Below, in pieces: positions 1 to 7,475 of a stretch of DNA of 9,781 nucleotides. Under the pieces are notes generated by a model. The model made no database searches. It saw only the letters and a list, made by a program, of their open reading frames with translations, and was not told where the DNA came from. Source of the DNA: an uncultured Desulfovibrio sp. (GTDB taxonomy: Bacteria; Desulfobacterota; Desulfovibrionia; Desulfovibrionales; Desulfovibrionaceae). Numbering within the stretch: the stretch's first letter is position 1; the number at the start of each line of letters is the position of its first letter. A program made the position numbers and the translations under genes. The DNA lies in NCBI GenBank assembly GCA_945871415.1, contig CAMBWG010000056.1, forward strand, positions 1 through 9,781. The letters are read 5' to 3'.

Positions 1-68
1 AAGGGCGGTTTTTCCGCGAAACGACAGGCCGGGCGGCGCTGTAGGGCGAGCCTGTCGGGAGCCGGAAT

Positions 69-108
69 AAAAAAGAAGAGAGGCGTCCCCTGAGGGAACG
101 CCTCTCTT
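69..108 (-). terminator. Intrinsic terminator of the atp F0 operon
   Basis: A perfect 11-bp stem (76-86 with 98-108), extended by CCC/GGG (87-89 with 94-96, one bulged A), closes a 4-nt loop. Read on the minus strand the stem is followed by C and then six T at 74-69, the layout of a rho-independent terminator. It begins 24 nt past the atpE stop codon. On the plus strand only a short T run follows, so termination is mainly leftward. Confidence 0.9.
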
Positions 109-131
109 TTCAAGCTATGCGGAGAGATTGC

Positions 132-1275
<1,144 letters not shown>

Positions 1276-1382
1276 GAGTCAAGCCTCCCTCGGTTAAATC
1301 CCCAGTACACCTACAGCATGGGTGAAACTGAGCTCCCCCAAACGCTGCCCTCTGTCCGCGACGGGTCAGAACCCGCTGTCGG

Positions 1383-1799
1383 TCAGCGTCGTGTCGCCGG
1401 CCGCGAGGCCAGGGCGAACGTCGCCAGTGCGACGGCAAAACCGGCCGTCAGTCCTCCGACAAGGGCGAATGGCGGCGCCGCGCACTCCACGAGGGCCACA
1501 TAAACCGCCACCGCAAGCACCAGCATCCGCGCGCCGAAGCGCAGCAGCACCACGCGCAAAAATGCGGTACTGTATTCGCCTAGGGGGCGGCGCAGAAAAA
1601 AGCGGGCAAGCCCCCAAAAAATCCAGGCTGACATGGCTGTCCCGACGCCTGTCCACAGGGGCCAGGGACGCCAGTTCCATGCTGCGGCGCCGACTGCCAG
1701 CAGCAGCAGCGCGATCAACAGCACATTACGAACCACCGGCGTGATTACCGGATGCGCTATGCCCCGCCGTTGCAGCCATGCATCGCAGGGATTAGGCAT
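1383..1799 (-). CDS. atpI: ATP synthase subunit I-like membrane protein (AtpI)
   Basis: The product is a 138-residue, strongly hydrophobic protein with about four membrane segments (near residues 24-41, 46-66, 82-104 and 110-131) and basic ends (RRG at 11-13, RPATRR at the C-terminus). Size, topology and position between atpZ and atpB fit ATP synthase subunit I, which in other bacteria helps assemble the c-ring and, with AtpZ, has been linked to Mg2+/Ca2+ uptake. Sequence identity in this family is low, so the call rests mainly on context. The ATG at 1799 overlaps the atpZ stop by 8 nt, indicating translational coupling, with GGAG 9 nt upstream. A longer frame to 1928 would run deep into atpZ and is rejected. 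Confidence 0.8.
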   Translation of the reverse strand: MPNPCDAWLQRRGIAHPVITPVVRNVLLIALLLLAVGAAAWNWRPWPLWTGVGTAMSAWIFWGLARFFLRRPLGEYSTAFLRVVLLRFGARMLVLAVAVYVALVECAAPPFALVGGLTAGFAVALATFALASRPATRR

Positions 1800-2097
1800 C
1801 CTTGTGTTCTCCGTTGGTTTTTTCGACCTTGATCGCACCGGTTCGCCGGGCGTCTTCCGCAGCCATTTTTTGCAGCAGACGGCGGGAATCCCGATATACA
1901 TTAAGGAAACCCGCGCCGATGCCCACAAAAAGAAAAATTATTTTCATCCACGGGCCGGTGCCCAGCCAGCTGTCCAGGCCGAAGCCTATAGCGACGCCCA
2001 CAAGAGGACCGCTGACAAGGTGCAGACCGATGGTCCCGGTAGATGCCGCCGCTTCCATGCCGTGTCTTTGTTGATCGAGAATATCCTTGAAGGACAT
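1792..2097 (-). CDS. atpZ: AtpZ-type F0F1 ATPase accessory protein
   Basis: The product is 101 residues with two predicted membrane helices (about 22-45 and 50-68) joined by a tight turn. The glycine-patterned motif SGPLVGVAIGFGLDSWLGTGP, split over residues 29-49, matches the AtpZ/ATPase_gene1 family (Pfam PF09527). The charged C-terminal tail (70-101) is probably cytoplasmic. In Bacillus the atpZ and atpI products are reported to act together in divalent cation supply to the ATP synthase; here that role is inferred. The start at 2097 has AAGGAG 6 nt upstream; earlier methionines in the frame lack a ribosome site. It is the first gene of the operon, about 65 nt downstream of a predicted promoter, and overlaps atpI by 8 nt. 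Confidence 0.85.
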   Translation of the reverse strand: MSFKDILDQQRHGMEAAASTGTIGLHLVSGPLVGVAIGFGLDSWLGTGPWMKIIFLFVGIGAGFLNVYRDSRRLLQKMAAEDARRTGAIKVEKTNGEHKDA

Positions 2098-2163
2098 GCA
2101 GGCTCCTTGCGGCTGCGGAACGCGTAGTCTTGTCGCCGTCGCCATCATGGCGATAACGTGTGC

Positions 2164-2216
2164 AGATTATCACAGCAGGGATGTTCCGTCAACGCATTTG
2201 CGCTAAAAGCGTTGAC
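2164..2216 (-). promoter_or_regulatory. Promoter of the atp F0 operon with overlapping palindrome
   Basis: On the minus strand TTGACG (2192-2187) is a good -35 box. Downstream are GATAAT (2171-2166, spacer 15, preceded by TG one base upstream as in extended -10 promoters) or TAATCT (2169-2164, spacer 17). The -35 lies in one arm of an inverted repeat: GTCAACGC at 2188-2195 and GCGTTGAC at 2209-2216, with a 13-nt spacer that is itself partly complementary. This arrangement is typical of an operator that a dimeric regulator could occupy to block RNA polymerase; the regulator is unknown. Confidence 0.65.
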
Positions 2217-2261
2217 ACGCCCCCGCAGGTTCACTGCCCGCCGGGCATTGTTTCTGCTTTG

Positions 2262-3767
2262 TCAGTTCCTGCGCTGCCAGAGGCTGACGCATTCCAGATG
2301 CGGGGTGTGCGGAAAAAGATCTACCGGCTGAAAGGCTTCGGGAGTCCAGCTGCGGCTCAGCTGCGCGGCGTCCCGTGCCAGCGTCGCCGGATTGCAGGAT
2401 ATATAGATGAGACGGGACGCCTTCTGCTGCTCCAGCGCCGTGATAACCTGCGCGTCCATACCGGCGCGGGGCGGATCCGCAAGAATGACGTCGTGATCCG
2501 CGGACAGCTTTCGGACAAGCCGGGCCGCGTCGCCCGCCTGATAGCGGGCCTGCCGGGAGAGCGCGCGGGCATTGCGGGCCGCCAGCTCGGTTGCACGGGC
2601 GTCATATTCTATGCCGTCCAGGTGTGCGTCGGCATCCATGCACAACAGGCCGGGGGCGCCCGCGCCGCAGTACAGGTCCAGCAGCGAGCCCGGAGAGGGA
2701 GTTGCCGGCGGCGTCAGGGCCTCCCCCGCGCTTGCGGGCAGCGTGCCGCGCACGGCGTGGACCGCCAGACCCGCCAGCAACTGGGCCGCGACCGTATTGA
2801 CCTGAAAAAAAGAGGCAATATCCAGCTCCAGACAGTGCCCCAGCAGCGGCAGGCGCAGAAGGGGGGAGTCGTTTTTTCCCGGCAGTGTGCTCAGGGCAAG
2901 AATGCGGCGCTCGCCCCGTACCTGTCCGTCGTGGGCGGCGCGTTCCTCATGAATTACATGCGTCAGGCCGGCGGCGTCCCGGAGCAGTGTTTCGGCAAGC
3001 CGGCGCACGCTGCGGCGCTGTGTCGTATCGCCCGGGGACGTGAGCAGCAGAACTGCCGCGCGCCAGCGCGTTTCGTCGGCATAGGCGGCCGGATCGTCCG
3101 GCCGCGGGGCCTGCGGCTCCGTCCAGTGCAGGCGCAGCACGGCATTACGCCAGAATCCGGCATGAGCCTGCCGACCGCCGCGCCGGCTCGGCGGGCTGCA
3201 GGCCGGAAGCCCGGAATCAGCCGCCAGCCGTTCAATCCGTTCCACCAGCCGCAGCACAAAGGACGGCATCAGCGCGCACTCCGGCACACGCACGACGCCG
3301 TGTCCGCTGCGGCGTCGCTGCCCCAGCAGCAAACGTCCTCCGGCATCCGTGCCGAAGGCAAATTCCATCTTGTTGCGAAAGCCGCGTGTCAGCGGCGATG
3401 CCAGAGGGGCAGCCACAAGCGAGTCGTCCAGACCGCCGATGCGGCGCAGCGTCTGGCGCAGCAGATCTTCCTTGGCCCGGAGCTGGGCCGCATAGGGCAT
3501 GCGCTGCAGAGGACAGCCGCCGCAGGTGTCGGCATGAGGACACAGCGGGGGGACGGCGTCAGGAGCGGGGCGCAGAACTTTGATGCAGTCGGCTTCCACA
3601 TGGCGGGACTTGCGACGCAGCACGCGGGCCTGCACCTGCTGTCCCGGCAGGGCCCCGGCTACGAAGACAACCGGGCCGTCCCGTCCCTGCGGCCGGGCGA
3701 CGCCGCGCCCGTCATGGCTCAACGACAGGATGTCGCAGGAAAAAGTTTCTTGCGGGGCATTGTGCAT
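2262..3767 (-). CDS. rlmD: 23S rRNA (uracil-5-)-methyltransferase, RlmD/RumA type
   Basis: SAM-dependent enzyme that makes 5-methyluridine in RNA; by closest resemblance it acts on 23S rRNA U1939, though RlmC or TrmA-like specificity cannot be excluded. The 501-residue product has an N-terminal TRAM RNA-binding domain (about 5-65). A 4Fe-4S site uses Cys76, Cys82, Cys85 and Cys164, the same spacing as I recall for E. coli RumA. Further on are FFQVN (320-324), SAM motif DLYCGAG (364-370), DPPRAGMD (431-438), the nucleophile Cys458 in YISCNP, and the likely base Glu492 in PHTPHLE. It is longer than E. coli RlmD because of Arg/Pro/Gly-rich inserts near 183-235 and 341-361. The start at 3767 has AAGGA 8 nt upstream. 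It diverges from rplU and I see no convincing promoter of its own. Confidence 0.88.
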   Translation of the reverse strand: MHNAPQETFSCDILSLSHDGRGVARPQGRDGPVVFVAGALPGQQVQARVLRRKSRHVEADCIKVLRPAPDAVPPLCPHADTCGGCPLQRMPYAAQLRAKEDLLRQTLRRIGGLDDSLVAAPLASPLTRGFRNKMEFAFGTDAGGRLLLGQRRRSGHGVVRVPECALMPSFVLRLVERIERLAADSGLPACSPPSRRGGRQAHAGFWRNAVLRLHWTEPQAPRPDDPAAYADETRWRAAVLLLTSPGDTTQRRSVRRLAETLLRDAAGLTHVIHEERAAHDGQVRGERRILALSTLPGKNDSPLLRLPLLGHCLELDIASFFQVNTVAAQLLAGLAVHAVRGTLPASAGEALTPPATPSPGSLLDLYCGAGAPGLLCMDADAHLDGIEYDARATELAARNARALSRQARYQAGDAARLVRKLSADHDVILADPPRAGMDAQVITALEQQKASRLIYISCNPATLARDAAQLSRSWTPEAFQPVDLFPHTPHLECVSLWQRRN

Positions 3768-3862
3768 TTTGCCATCCTTCCTTATAGTGGGCGCGCGCTG
3801 ACGCAATGCGCAGGAATTCGCAACATAACAGGGAAGAGGACTCCTTGCCAAGGCCGGAGGGG

Positions 3863-3887
3863 CCGCCGCTTCCGACGGGAAGGGCGG
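3863..3887. other. Hairpin in the rlmD-rplU divergent gap
   Basis: CCGCC/GGCGG and CTTCC/GGAAG pair around a GACG loop with one bulged G, giving a 10-bp stem. Neither strand has a T run after it, so it is not an intrinsic terminator. It lies between two divergent genes, upstream of the rplU promoter; its role is unknown. Confidence 0.3.
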
Positions 3888-3913
3888 AACCACGAAAAAC
3901 TTTCATGCGACAC

Positions 3914-3963
3914 TTGACATTTTTCCGAGTCTGGGGCAAATAGACCTCTCTCTTTTCGGAGGT
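3914..3963 (+). promoter_or_regulatory. rplU promoter and leader with occluded ribosome site
   Basis: A perfect TTGACA -35 box lies at 3914-3919. The best-spaced -10 (CAAATA, 3937-3942, spacer 17) is a poor match, so the exact start is uncertain. In the leader, ACCTC (3944-3948) is complementary to GAGGT (3959-3963), which contains the rplU Shine-Dalgarno GGAGG (3958-3962, 7 nt before ATG). A small hairpin with a 10-nt loop could therefore hide the ribosome site, as expected if L21 or temperature tuned its own translation; that role is inference. Confidence 0.55.
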
Positions 3964-3969
3964 TACACC

Positions 3970-4278
3970 ATGTACGCGATTATCGAAACGGGCGGCAAAC
4001 AGTACCGCGTTGAAGAAGGTTCCAAAGTTGTTGTGGAAAAGCTCGCGGCTGCTGCCGGCAGCGAAGTGAAGCTGGATAAGGTTCTGATGATCGGTGGCGC
4101 CGATTGCAAGATCGGTGCTCCTTACGTCGCCGGAGCCGCCGTGACCGCCGAAGTGGTGGAGCACAGCCGCGGAGCCAAGGTGATGGTCTTCAAGCGCTGG
4201 CGGCGCAACGATTCGCGCAAGCTGCGCGGTCATCGTCAGGACTACACGACCATCCGCGTCAAAAGCATCAACGGCTAG
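3970..4278 (+). CDS. rplU: 50S ribosomal protein L21
   Basis: L21 binds 23S rRNA in the large ribosomal subunit. The 102-residue product has the family length and pattern: MYAIIETGGKQYRV at the start, the basic rRNA-binding stretch VMVFKRWRRNDSRKLRGHRQ (72-91), and the ending YTTIRVKSI. The start at 3970 follows GGAGG with a 7-nt spacer. It is the first gene of the rplU-rpmA-obgE-proB cluster, an order conserved in very many bacteria that couples ribosome structure with the assembly GTPase Obg. It is separated from rpmA by 57 nt without an obvious promoter, so the two are probably co-transcribed. Confidence 0.98.
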   Translation: MYAIIETGGKQYRVEEGSKVVVEKLAAAAGSEVKLDKVLMIGGADCKIGAPYVAGAAVTAEVVEHSRGAKVMVFKRWRRNDSRKLRGHRQDYTTIRVKSING

Positions 4279-4335
4279 TTTTTCGGGTGCGGCGTACAGC
4301 GTCGTACCGGACTAAGCCCTTGCAAGGAGTATATC

Positions 4336-4605
4336 ATGGCTCATAAGAAAGCAGGCGGTTCTTCGCGCAACGGCCGCGACAGCGCGGGCCAGCGACGCGG
4401 CGTCAAGCGCTTCGGCGGGCAGGCCGTTCTGGCCGGCAACATTCTGGTGCGTCAGTTGGGTACCCGTGTGTACCCCGGCGAAAATGTGGGTATGGGCAGG
4501 GATTACACTCTGTTCGCCAAGATCGACGGCGTCGTGCGTTTTGAAAAGTTCATTCGCAAGCGTCGCGTTCTTACCCGCGTGCATGTGGAAGCCCCTGCCG
4601 CCTAA
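4336..4605 (+). CDS. rpmA: 50S ribosomal protein L27
   Basis: L27 sits near the peptidyl-transferase centre and its N-terminal tail reaches the tRNA acceptor end. The 89-residue product begins directly with [16 protein letters not shown], the functional tail. It has no cleavable N-terminal extension of the kind processed by Prp in Firmicutes and relatives. The core [19 protein letters not shown] and the motif [18 protein letters not shown] are typical. The start at 4336 follows AAGGAG with a 6-nt spacer. The gene is followed by a hairpin at 4635-4660 and then obgE, 112 nt downstream. Confidence 0.98.
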   Translation: MAHKKAGGSSRNGRDSAGQRRGVKRFGGQAVLAGNILVRQLGTRVYPGENVGMGRDYTLFAKIDGVVRFEKFIRKRRVLTRVHVEAPAA

Positions 4606-4634
4606 GGCTCGGGAATCCGCACAAGTTTTGAAGA

Positions 4635-4668
4635 GGGAAGGAGTCGCAAGACTTCTTCCCCTTTCGTG
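4635..4668 (+). terminator. GNRA-capped hairpin between rpmA and obgE
   Basis: GGGAAGGAGTC (4635-4645) pairs with GACTTCTTCCC (4650-4660) through 11 bp, one a G-U pair, closed by a GCAA tetraloop. The following CTTTCGTGTTGT is only weakly T-rich. This suggests a partial terminator or attenuator that lowers obgE-proB expression relative to the ribosomal protein genes, or a 3'-end stabiliser. A second, weaker hairpin (4673-4677 with 4692-4696) follows just before obgE. I find no convincing obgE promoter. Confidence 0.5.
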
Positions 4669-4717
4669 TTGTCTGGGCGGCGCTTTGCCTACCCAGTAAC
4701 CTGCCTCGGGAGCAACT

Positions 4718-5818
4718 ATGCGATTTGTCGATGAAGCAAAAATTCTGGTCAAGGCGGGCAAGGGCGGGCATGGCTGTGTGTCCTTCCGCCGTGAAAAGTT
4801 TGTGCCGCGCGGCGGACCGGACGGCGGCAACGGCGGCGACGGCGGTTCAGTAATCCTGCGCGCCGAGCCGCGCCTTCTTTCTCTCTACGATTTTCGGCTC
4901 AAGCGCGTTTACGAAGCCCGGAACGGACAACCCGGTCAGGGCAGCCAGTGCGACGGCCGCAAGGGCGAGGATCTTGTTCTTAATCTGCCCGTGGGAACGC
5001 TGGTCTATGGCCGCGGTCCCGAAGGGGAGTACCTTCTTGCCGACCTGAGCGAACCCGGCGCGGAAGCCGTGGCCGCGCGCGGCGGCAGAGGCGGCAAGGG
5101 CAACGAGCATTTCAAGTCCGCCACCATGCGCGCCCCGAGATTCGCCCAGAGCGGCGAGCCCGGCGAAGAGGCCGAGCTGCGTCTGGAACTGAAGATTCTG
5201 GCGGATGCCGGACTGCTGGGACTGCCCAATGCCGGCAAGTCCACCTTTATTTCTCAGGTTTCAGCGGCCCGCCCCAAGATTGCGGCTTACCCCTTTACAA
5301 CGCTGACGCCGAACCTCGGCGTGATGATTGACGAGTACGATCCGGATCGACGCATGGTCATTGCCGATATTCCGGGCCTTATCGAGGGCGCCCACGAAGG
5401 GCAGGGGCTTGGTATCCGTTTTCTCAAGCATGTGGAGCGGACGCGTTTCCTCGTTCATATCCTTAGTATAGAGGATATCGGCGAAGACGATCCCTGGGCC
5501 GGTTTCGATCTTATCAATACGGAATTGAACAGCTTCAGCGAGGAATTGGCGGCGCGTCGGCAGCTTGAGGTCGTCAATAAGATCGATCTGGTTGACGAAG
5601 AACGCCTTGCGGCGCTCAAGGCGCGTGCCGAAGCTGACGGCCGTGAGATCTTCTTTATTTCGGCCCGTGACGGTATCGGTATCGAACCGCTGGTGACTGC
5701 CATGTGGCGACTGCGCGACGAGGTTGCGCCGCATGAACCGCTCCATCATTTCGAGGAAATCGAAAGTCTGGACGAAGAAGAGTTCCCGGATATCGAAGTT
5801 ATCTATACCCGCGAATAA
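4718..5818 (+). CDS. obgE: Obg-family ribosome-assembly GTPase
   Basis: Obg/CgtA is an essential GTPase that binds the 50S subunit late in assembly and is linked to stringent response. The 366-residue product has the glycine-rich Obg fold (1-158, with GGPDGGNGGDGGSV at 32-45 and GGRGGKGN at 122-129). The GTPase domain follows: G1 GLPNAGKST (168-176), G2 PFTTLTP (192-198), G3 DIPG (217-220), G4 NKID (287-290), G5 SAR (315-317). It ends in an acidic tail (346-366) and lacks the C-terminal OCT domain found in Bacillus Obg. The start at 4718 follows GGGAG with a 5-nt spacer. Its stop codon overlaps the proB ribosome site. Confidence 0.97.
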   Translation: MRFVDEAKILVKAGKGGHGCVSFRREKFVPRGGPDGGNGGDGGSVILRAEPRLLSLYDFRLKRVYEARNGQPGQGSQCDGRKGEDLVLNLPVGTLVYGRGPEGEYLLADLSEPGAEAVAARGGRGGKGNEHFKSATMRAPRFAQSGEPGEEAELRLELKILADAGLLGLPNAGKSTFISQVSAARPKIAAYPFTTLTPNLGVMIDEYDPDRRMVIADIPGLIEGAHEGQGLGIRFLKHVERTRFLVHILSIEDIGEDDPWAGFDLINTELNSFSEELAARRQLEVVNKIDLVDEERLAALKARAEADGREIFFISARDGIGIEPLVTAMWRLRDEVAPHEPLHHFEEIESLDEEEFPDIEVIYTRE

Positions 5819-5830
5819 GGAGCGGACAGC

Positions 5831-7012
5831 ATGTCGCAGACGGAAGACTGGCGCGAAGAGCGGCAGCGGTGCCTGCATCGGGCGCGCCTTGTGGTGGTAA
5901 AGGTCGGCAGTGCCGTATTGTCCGATGCGGACGGTTTGTCGGACAGCGTTATGGCTGACCTTGCCCGGCAGCTTGCAACCCTGCGCGGCAGCGACGGCGC
6001 CCGCAAGGTCGTTCTGGTTTCGTCCGGCGCCGTCGCCGCTGGGCGACGGGCGCTGGCCCGGCATGGGCGCAGCTGCGATACGCAGGGACTGGCTGCCCGT
6101 CAGGCCGCGGCGGCTCTGGGGCAGGGGCAGCTCATGCGTCTCTGGGACAAGGTACTGCGTCCCTACGGCATCCCGGTTGCGCAGGTCCTGCTGACGCGTG
6201 ACGATTTGCGGGCCCGTACCCGCTTCCTCAATGCGCGCAACACCTTTGCCGAACTGCTTTCCTGGGACGCTCTGCCCATCGTTAATGAGAATGACACGGT
6301 TTCCGTGCGTGAACTCAAGTTCGGCGACAACGATTGTCTTGCCAGTCTGCTGGTCAACCTTGTGGGCGCGGATCTCTATATCAATCTGACATCCGCGCCC
6401 GGCGTCTACGCCTCCAATCCCGATACCGACGTCGATGCGCAGATTCTCTCCTGCATTGATGACGTGTCGCGGCTGGATCTCGGGCGTCTGTGCGGCGGCA
6501 AGACCTCTGTGGGCACCGGCGGCATGTATTCCAAGCTGCTGGCGGCGCGGCGCGCGTCGCAGCTGGGGGTCCCCACGCTGATTCTGCCGGGGCGGCAGAA
6601 AGACATTATCGGGCGCGCGCTGGCGGGCGAGGATGTCGGAACATGGGTACGCCCCGCGGAGCATGCCATCTCCCGCCGCAAGTTCTGGCTGGCCTATCAG
6701 TCTGATCCGGCGGGAACGCTCTGGGTGGACGAAGGCGCGGCCGACGCCCTCTCGGAGAAGGGCGGCAGCCTGTTGCCCGGAGGGGTGCGTCGTGTGGACG
6801 GCGCCTTTCAGAAAGGCGCGCTCGTGCGCGTGGCCCGGCTGGGCTGCGACGGCCCGGAGGCCTCGCTGGGCGTAGGTCTGACCAATTATGCCGCCGGGGA
6901 GCTGCGTAAAATCATGGGCCTGCGCCGCCATGAGGTCGCCGCCATTCTCGGCGATGCCCATTACCCCGAGGTCATCCACCGCGACAACCTTTTGCTGGAT
7001 GCGGCGATCTAG
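5831..7012 (+). CDS. proB: Glutamate 5-kinase
   Basis: ProB phosphorylates L-glutamate with ATP, the first and feedback-regulated step of proline synthesis, in the cytoplasm. The 393-residue product has an amino-acid-kinase domain (about 18-262): VVKVGSAVL (22-30), SSGAVAAG (64-71), NENDTV (152-157), FGDND (164-168) and GTGGMYSK (228-235). A C-terminal PUA domain follows (about 280-375). The length matches PUA-bearing family members. A ribosome site AAGGAG (5817-5822) overlaps the obgE stop, 8 nt before the ATG, so the two are coupled in one operon. proA, which normally completes the pathway, is not in the window. A long perfect hairpin follows 19 nt after the stop. Confidence 0.96.
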   Translation: MSQTEDWREERQRCLHRARLVVVKVGSAVLSDADGLSDSVMADLARQLATLRGSDGARKVVLVSSGAVAAGRRALARHGRSCDTQGLAARQAAAALGQGQLMRLWDKVLRPYGIPVAQVLLTRDDLRARTRFLNARNTFAELLSWDALPIVNENDTVSVRELKFGDNDCLASLLVNLVGADLYINLTSAPGVYASNPDTDVDAQILSCIDDVSRLDLGRLCGGKTSVGTGGMYSKLLAARRASQLGVPTLILPGRQKDIIGRALAGEDVGTWVRPAEHAISRRKFWLAYQSDPAGTLWVDEGAADALSEKGGSLLPGGVRRVDGAFQKGALVRVARLGCDGPEASLGVGLTNYAAGELRKIMGLRRHEVAAILGDAHYPEVIHRDNLLLDAAI

Positions 7013-7031
7013 ACTCAGGATGTATTACTTT

Positions 7032-7089
7032 TTTGAGGGGGAAGAAACCCCTTTTGCTTGCGGCAAAAAGGGGTTTCTTCCCCCTCAAA
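7032..7089. repeat. 24-bp perfect inverted repeat downstream of proB
   Basis: Bases 7032-7055 pair without mismatch with 7066-7089 around a 10-nt loop; the arms contain GGGGGAAGAAACCCCTTTT and its complement. It probably ends or protects the proB transcript, but it lacks the T run of a standard terminator on either side; the T6 run lies before the stem on the plus strand. From memory, hairpins with a CCCCTTTT/AAAAGGGG core are scattered between genes in Desulfovibrio, so it may be a dispersed palindromic element. Confidence 0.75.
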
Positions 7090-7306
7090 CTCCCCCATCT
7101 TCCCCAAAACCCGCGCACTGAAACGACAGGCCGTATGGTTTGAAACTCTGTGTGTTTCAGTTGAAAATGCTTTTGGCGGCACTCTTTTCCTTTCCCGGAT
7201 GCGTTTTTTACGGGCCTTTCGTTTTTCTTGTCTGCAAACTGTTCAAGCTCTGGACAGGTGTAAAAATTCTATGCAGACAGCGCACACCTCTGCTGGATAA
7301 AAACTG
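7090..7306. other. Gene-free stretch with small inverted repeats
   Basis: I see no credible gene here: the short open frames start inside the proB hairpin and lack ribosome sites. Visible structures are TGAAAC (7141-7146) with GTTTCA (7154-7159), a 6-bp hairpin; CTGAAAC (7118-7124), a second copy of the left arm; and AGGTGT (7256-7261) with ACACCT (7284-7289), an inverted repeat with a 22-nt spacer. The stretch is visibly more A/T-rich than its neighbours, as in a regulatory region ahead of the sigma-54 promoter further right. Confidence 0.5.
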
Positions 7307-7332
7307 ACCACCCTGCTGTCCGGCAGTGTGGT
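7307..7332. promoter_or_regulatory. 26-bp palindrome, candidate activator site for the sigma-54 promoter
   Basis: The outer arms ACCAC (7307-7311) and GTGGT (7328-7332) and the inner arms CTGC (7313-7316) and GCAG (7323-7326) form a near-perfect palindrome: 10 of 13 positions pair as DNA. Its centre is about 134 bp upstream of the predicted start at 7454, within the usual range for binding sites of sigma-54 activators. The sequence between it and the promoter is A/T-rich (about 7345-7425), which could allow DNA looping. No T run follows, so a terminator is unlikely. Confidence 0.5.
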
Positions 7333-7427
7333 TGTGAGGGAATGTACGGTGTCTTTTTGTGCGATGAAATAGTTAATATGTTGTTTTTTCGGGGTATTTG
7401 AAACTGTGGCTTCTTTTTGTATTTGTC

Positions 7428-7443
7428 TGGCACGCCTCCTGCA
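7428..7443 (+). promoter_or_regulatory. Sigma-54 (RpoN) -24/-12 promoter
   Basis: CTGGCACG (7427-7434), four bases, then CTGCA (7439-7443) matches the RpoN consensus YTGGCACG-N4-TTGCW at all but one position. The invariant GG (7429-7430) and GC (7441-7442) have the required 10-bp spacing. The predicted start is near 7454, giving a leader of about 22 nt with AAAGGAG (7462-7468) ahead of the small peptide gene. Sigma-54 promoters need an ATP-dependent activator, so the gene is expected to respond to a specific signal. Confidence 0.75.
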
Positions 7444-7475
7444 ATATGTCTGGCGAAACCGAAAGGAGCCCCCTC

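Noticed and set aside
22..57. An 8-bp inverted repeat (22-29 with 50-57) at the left edge
   Set aside because: The loop is 20 nt, there is no T run, and the window ends too soon to judge whether it lies in a gene.
2212..2217. A plus-strand TTGACA as a rightward promoter
   Set aside because: No -10 box lies at a usable distance, and there is no plus-strand gene downstream before rplU; it is one arm of the palindrome near the atp promoter.
3781..3786. TATAAG on the minus strand as the rlmD -10 box
   Set aside because: It overlaps the ribosome site region, so the mRNA would start without it, and no -35 lies at 16-18 nt.
2160..3917. A long plus-strand open frame opposite rlmD
   Set aside because: It mirrors the GC-rich codons of a well-supported methyltransferase on the other strand, has no ribosome site or recognisable domain, and its start overlaps the atp promoter.
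5261..6979. A long minus-strand open frame opposite obgE and proB
   Set aside because: It spans two genes whose motifs are intact; the open frame follows from their codon bias. There is no start signal or domain.
7058..7300. An 80-codon plus-strand open frame after proB
   Set aside because: It begins within the long hairpin, lacks a ribosome site, and its translation has no recognisable pattern.
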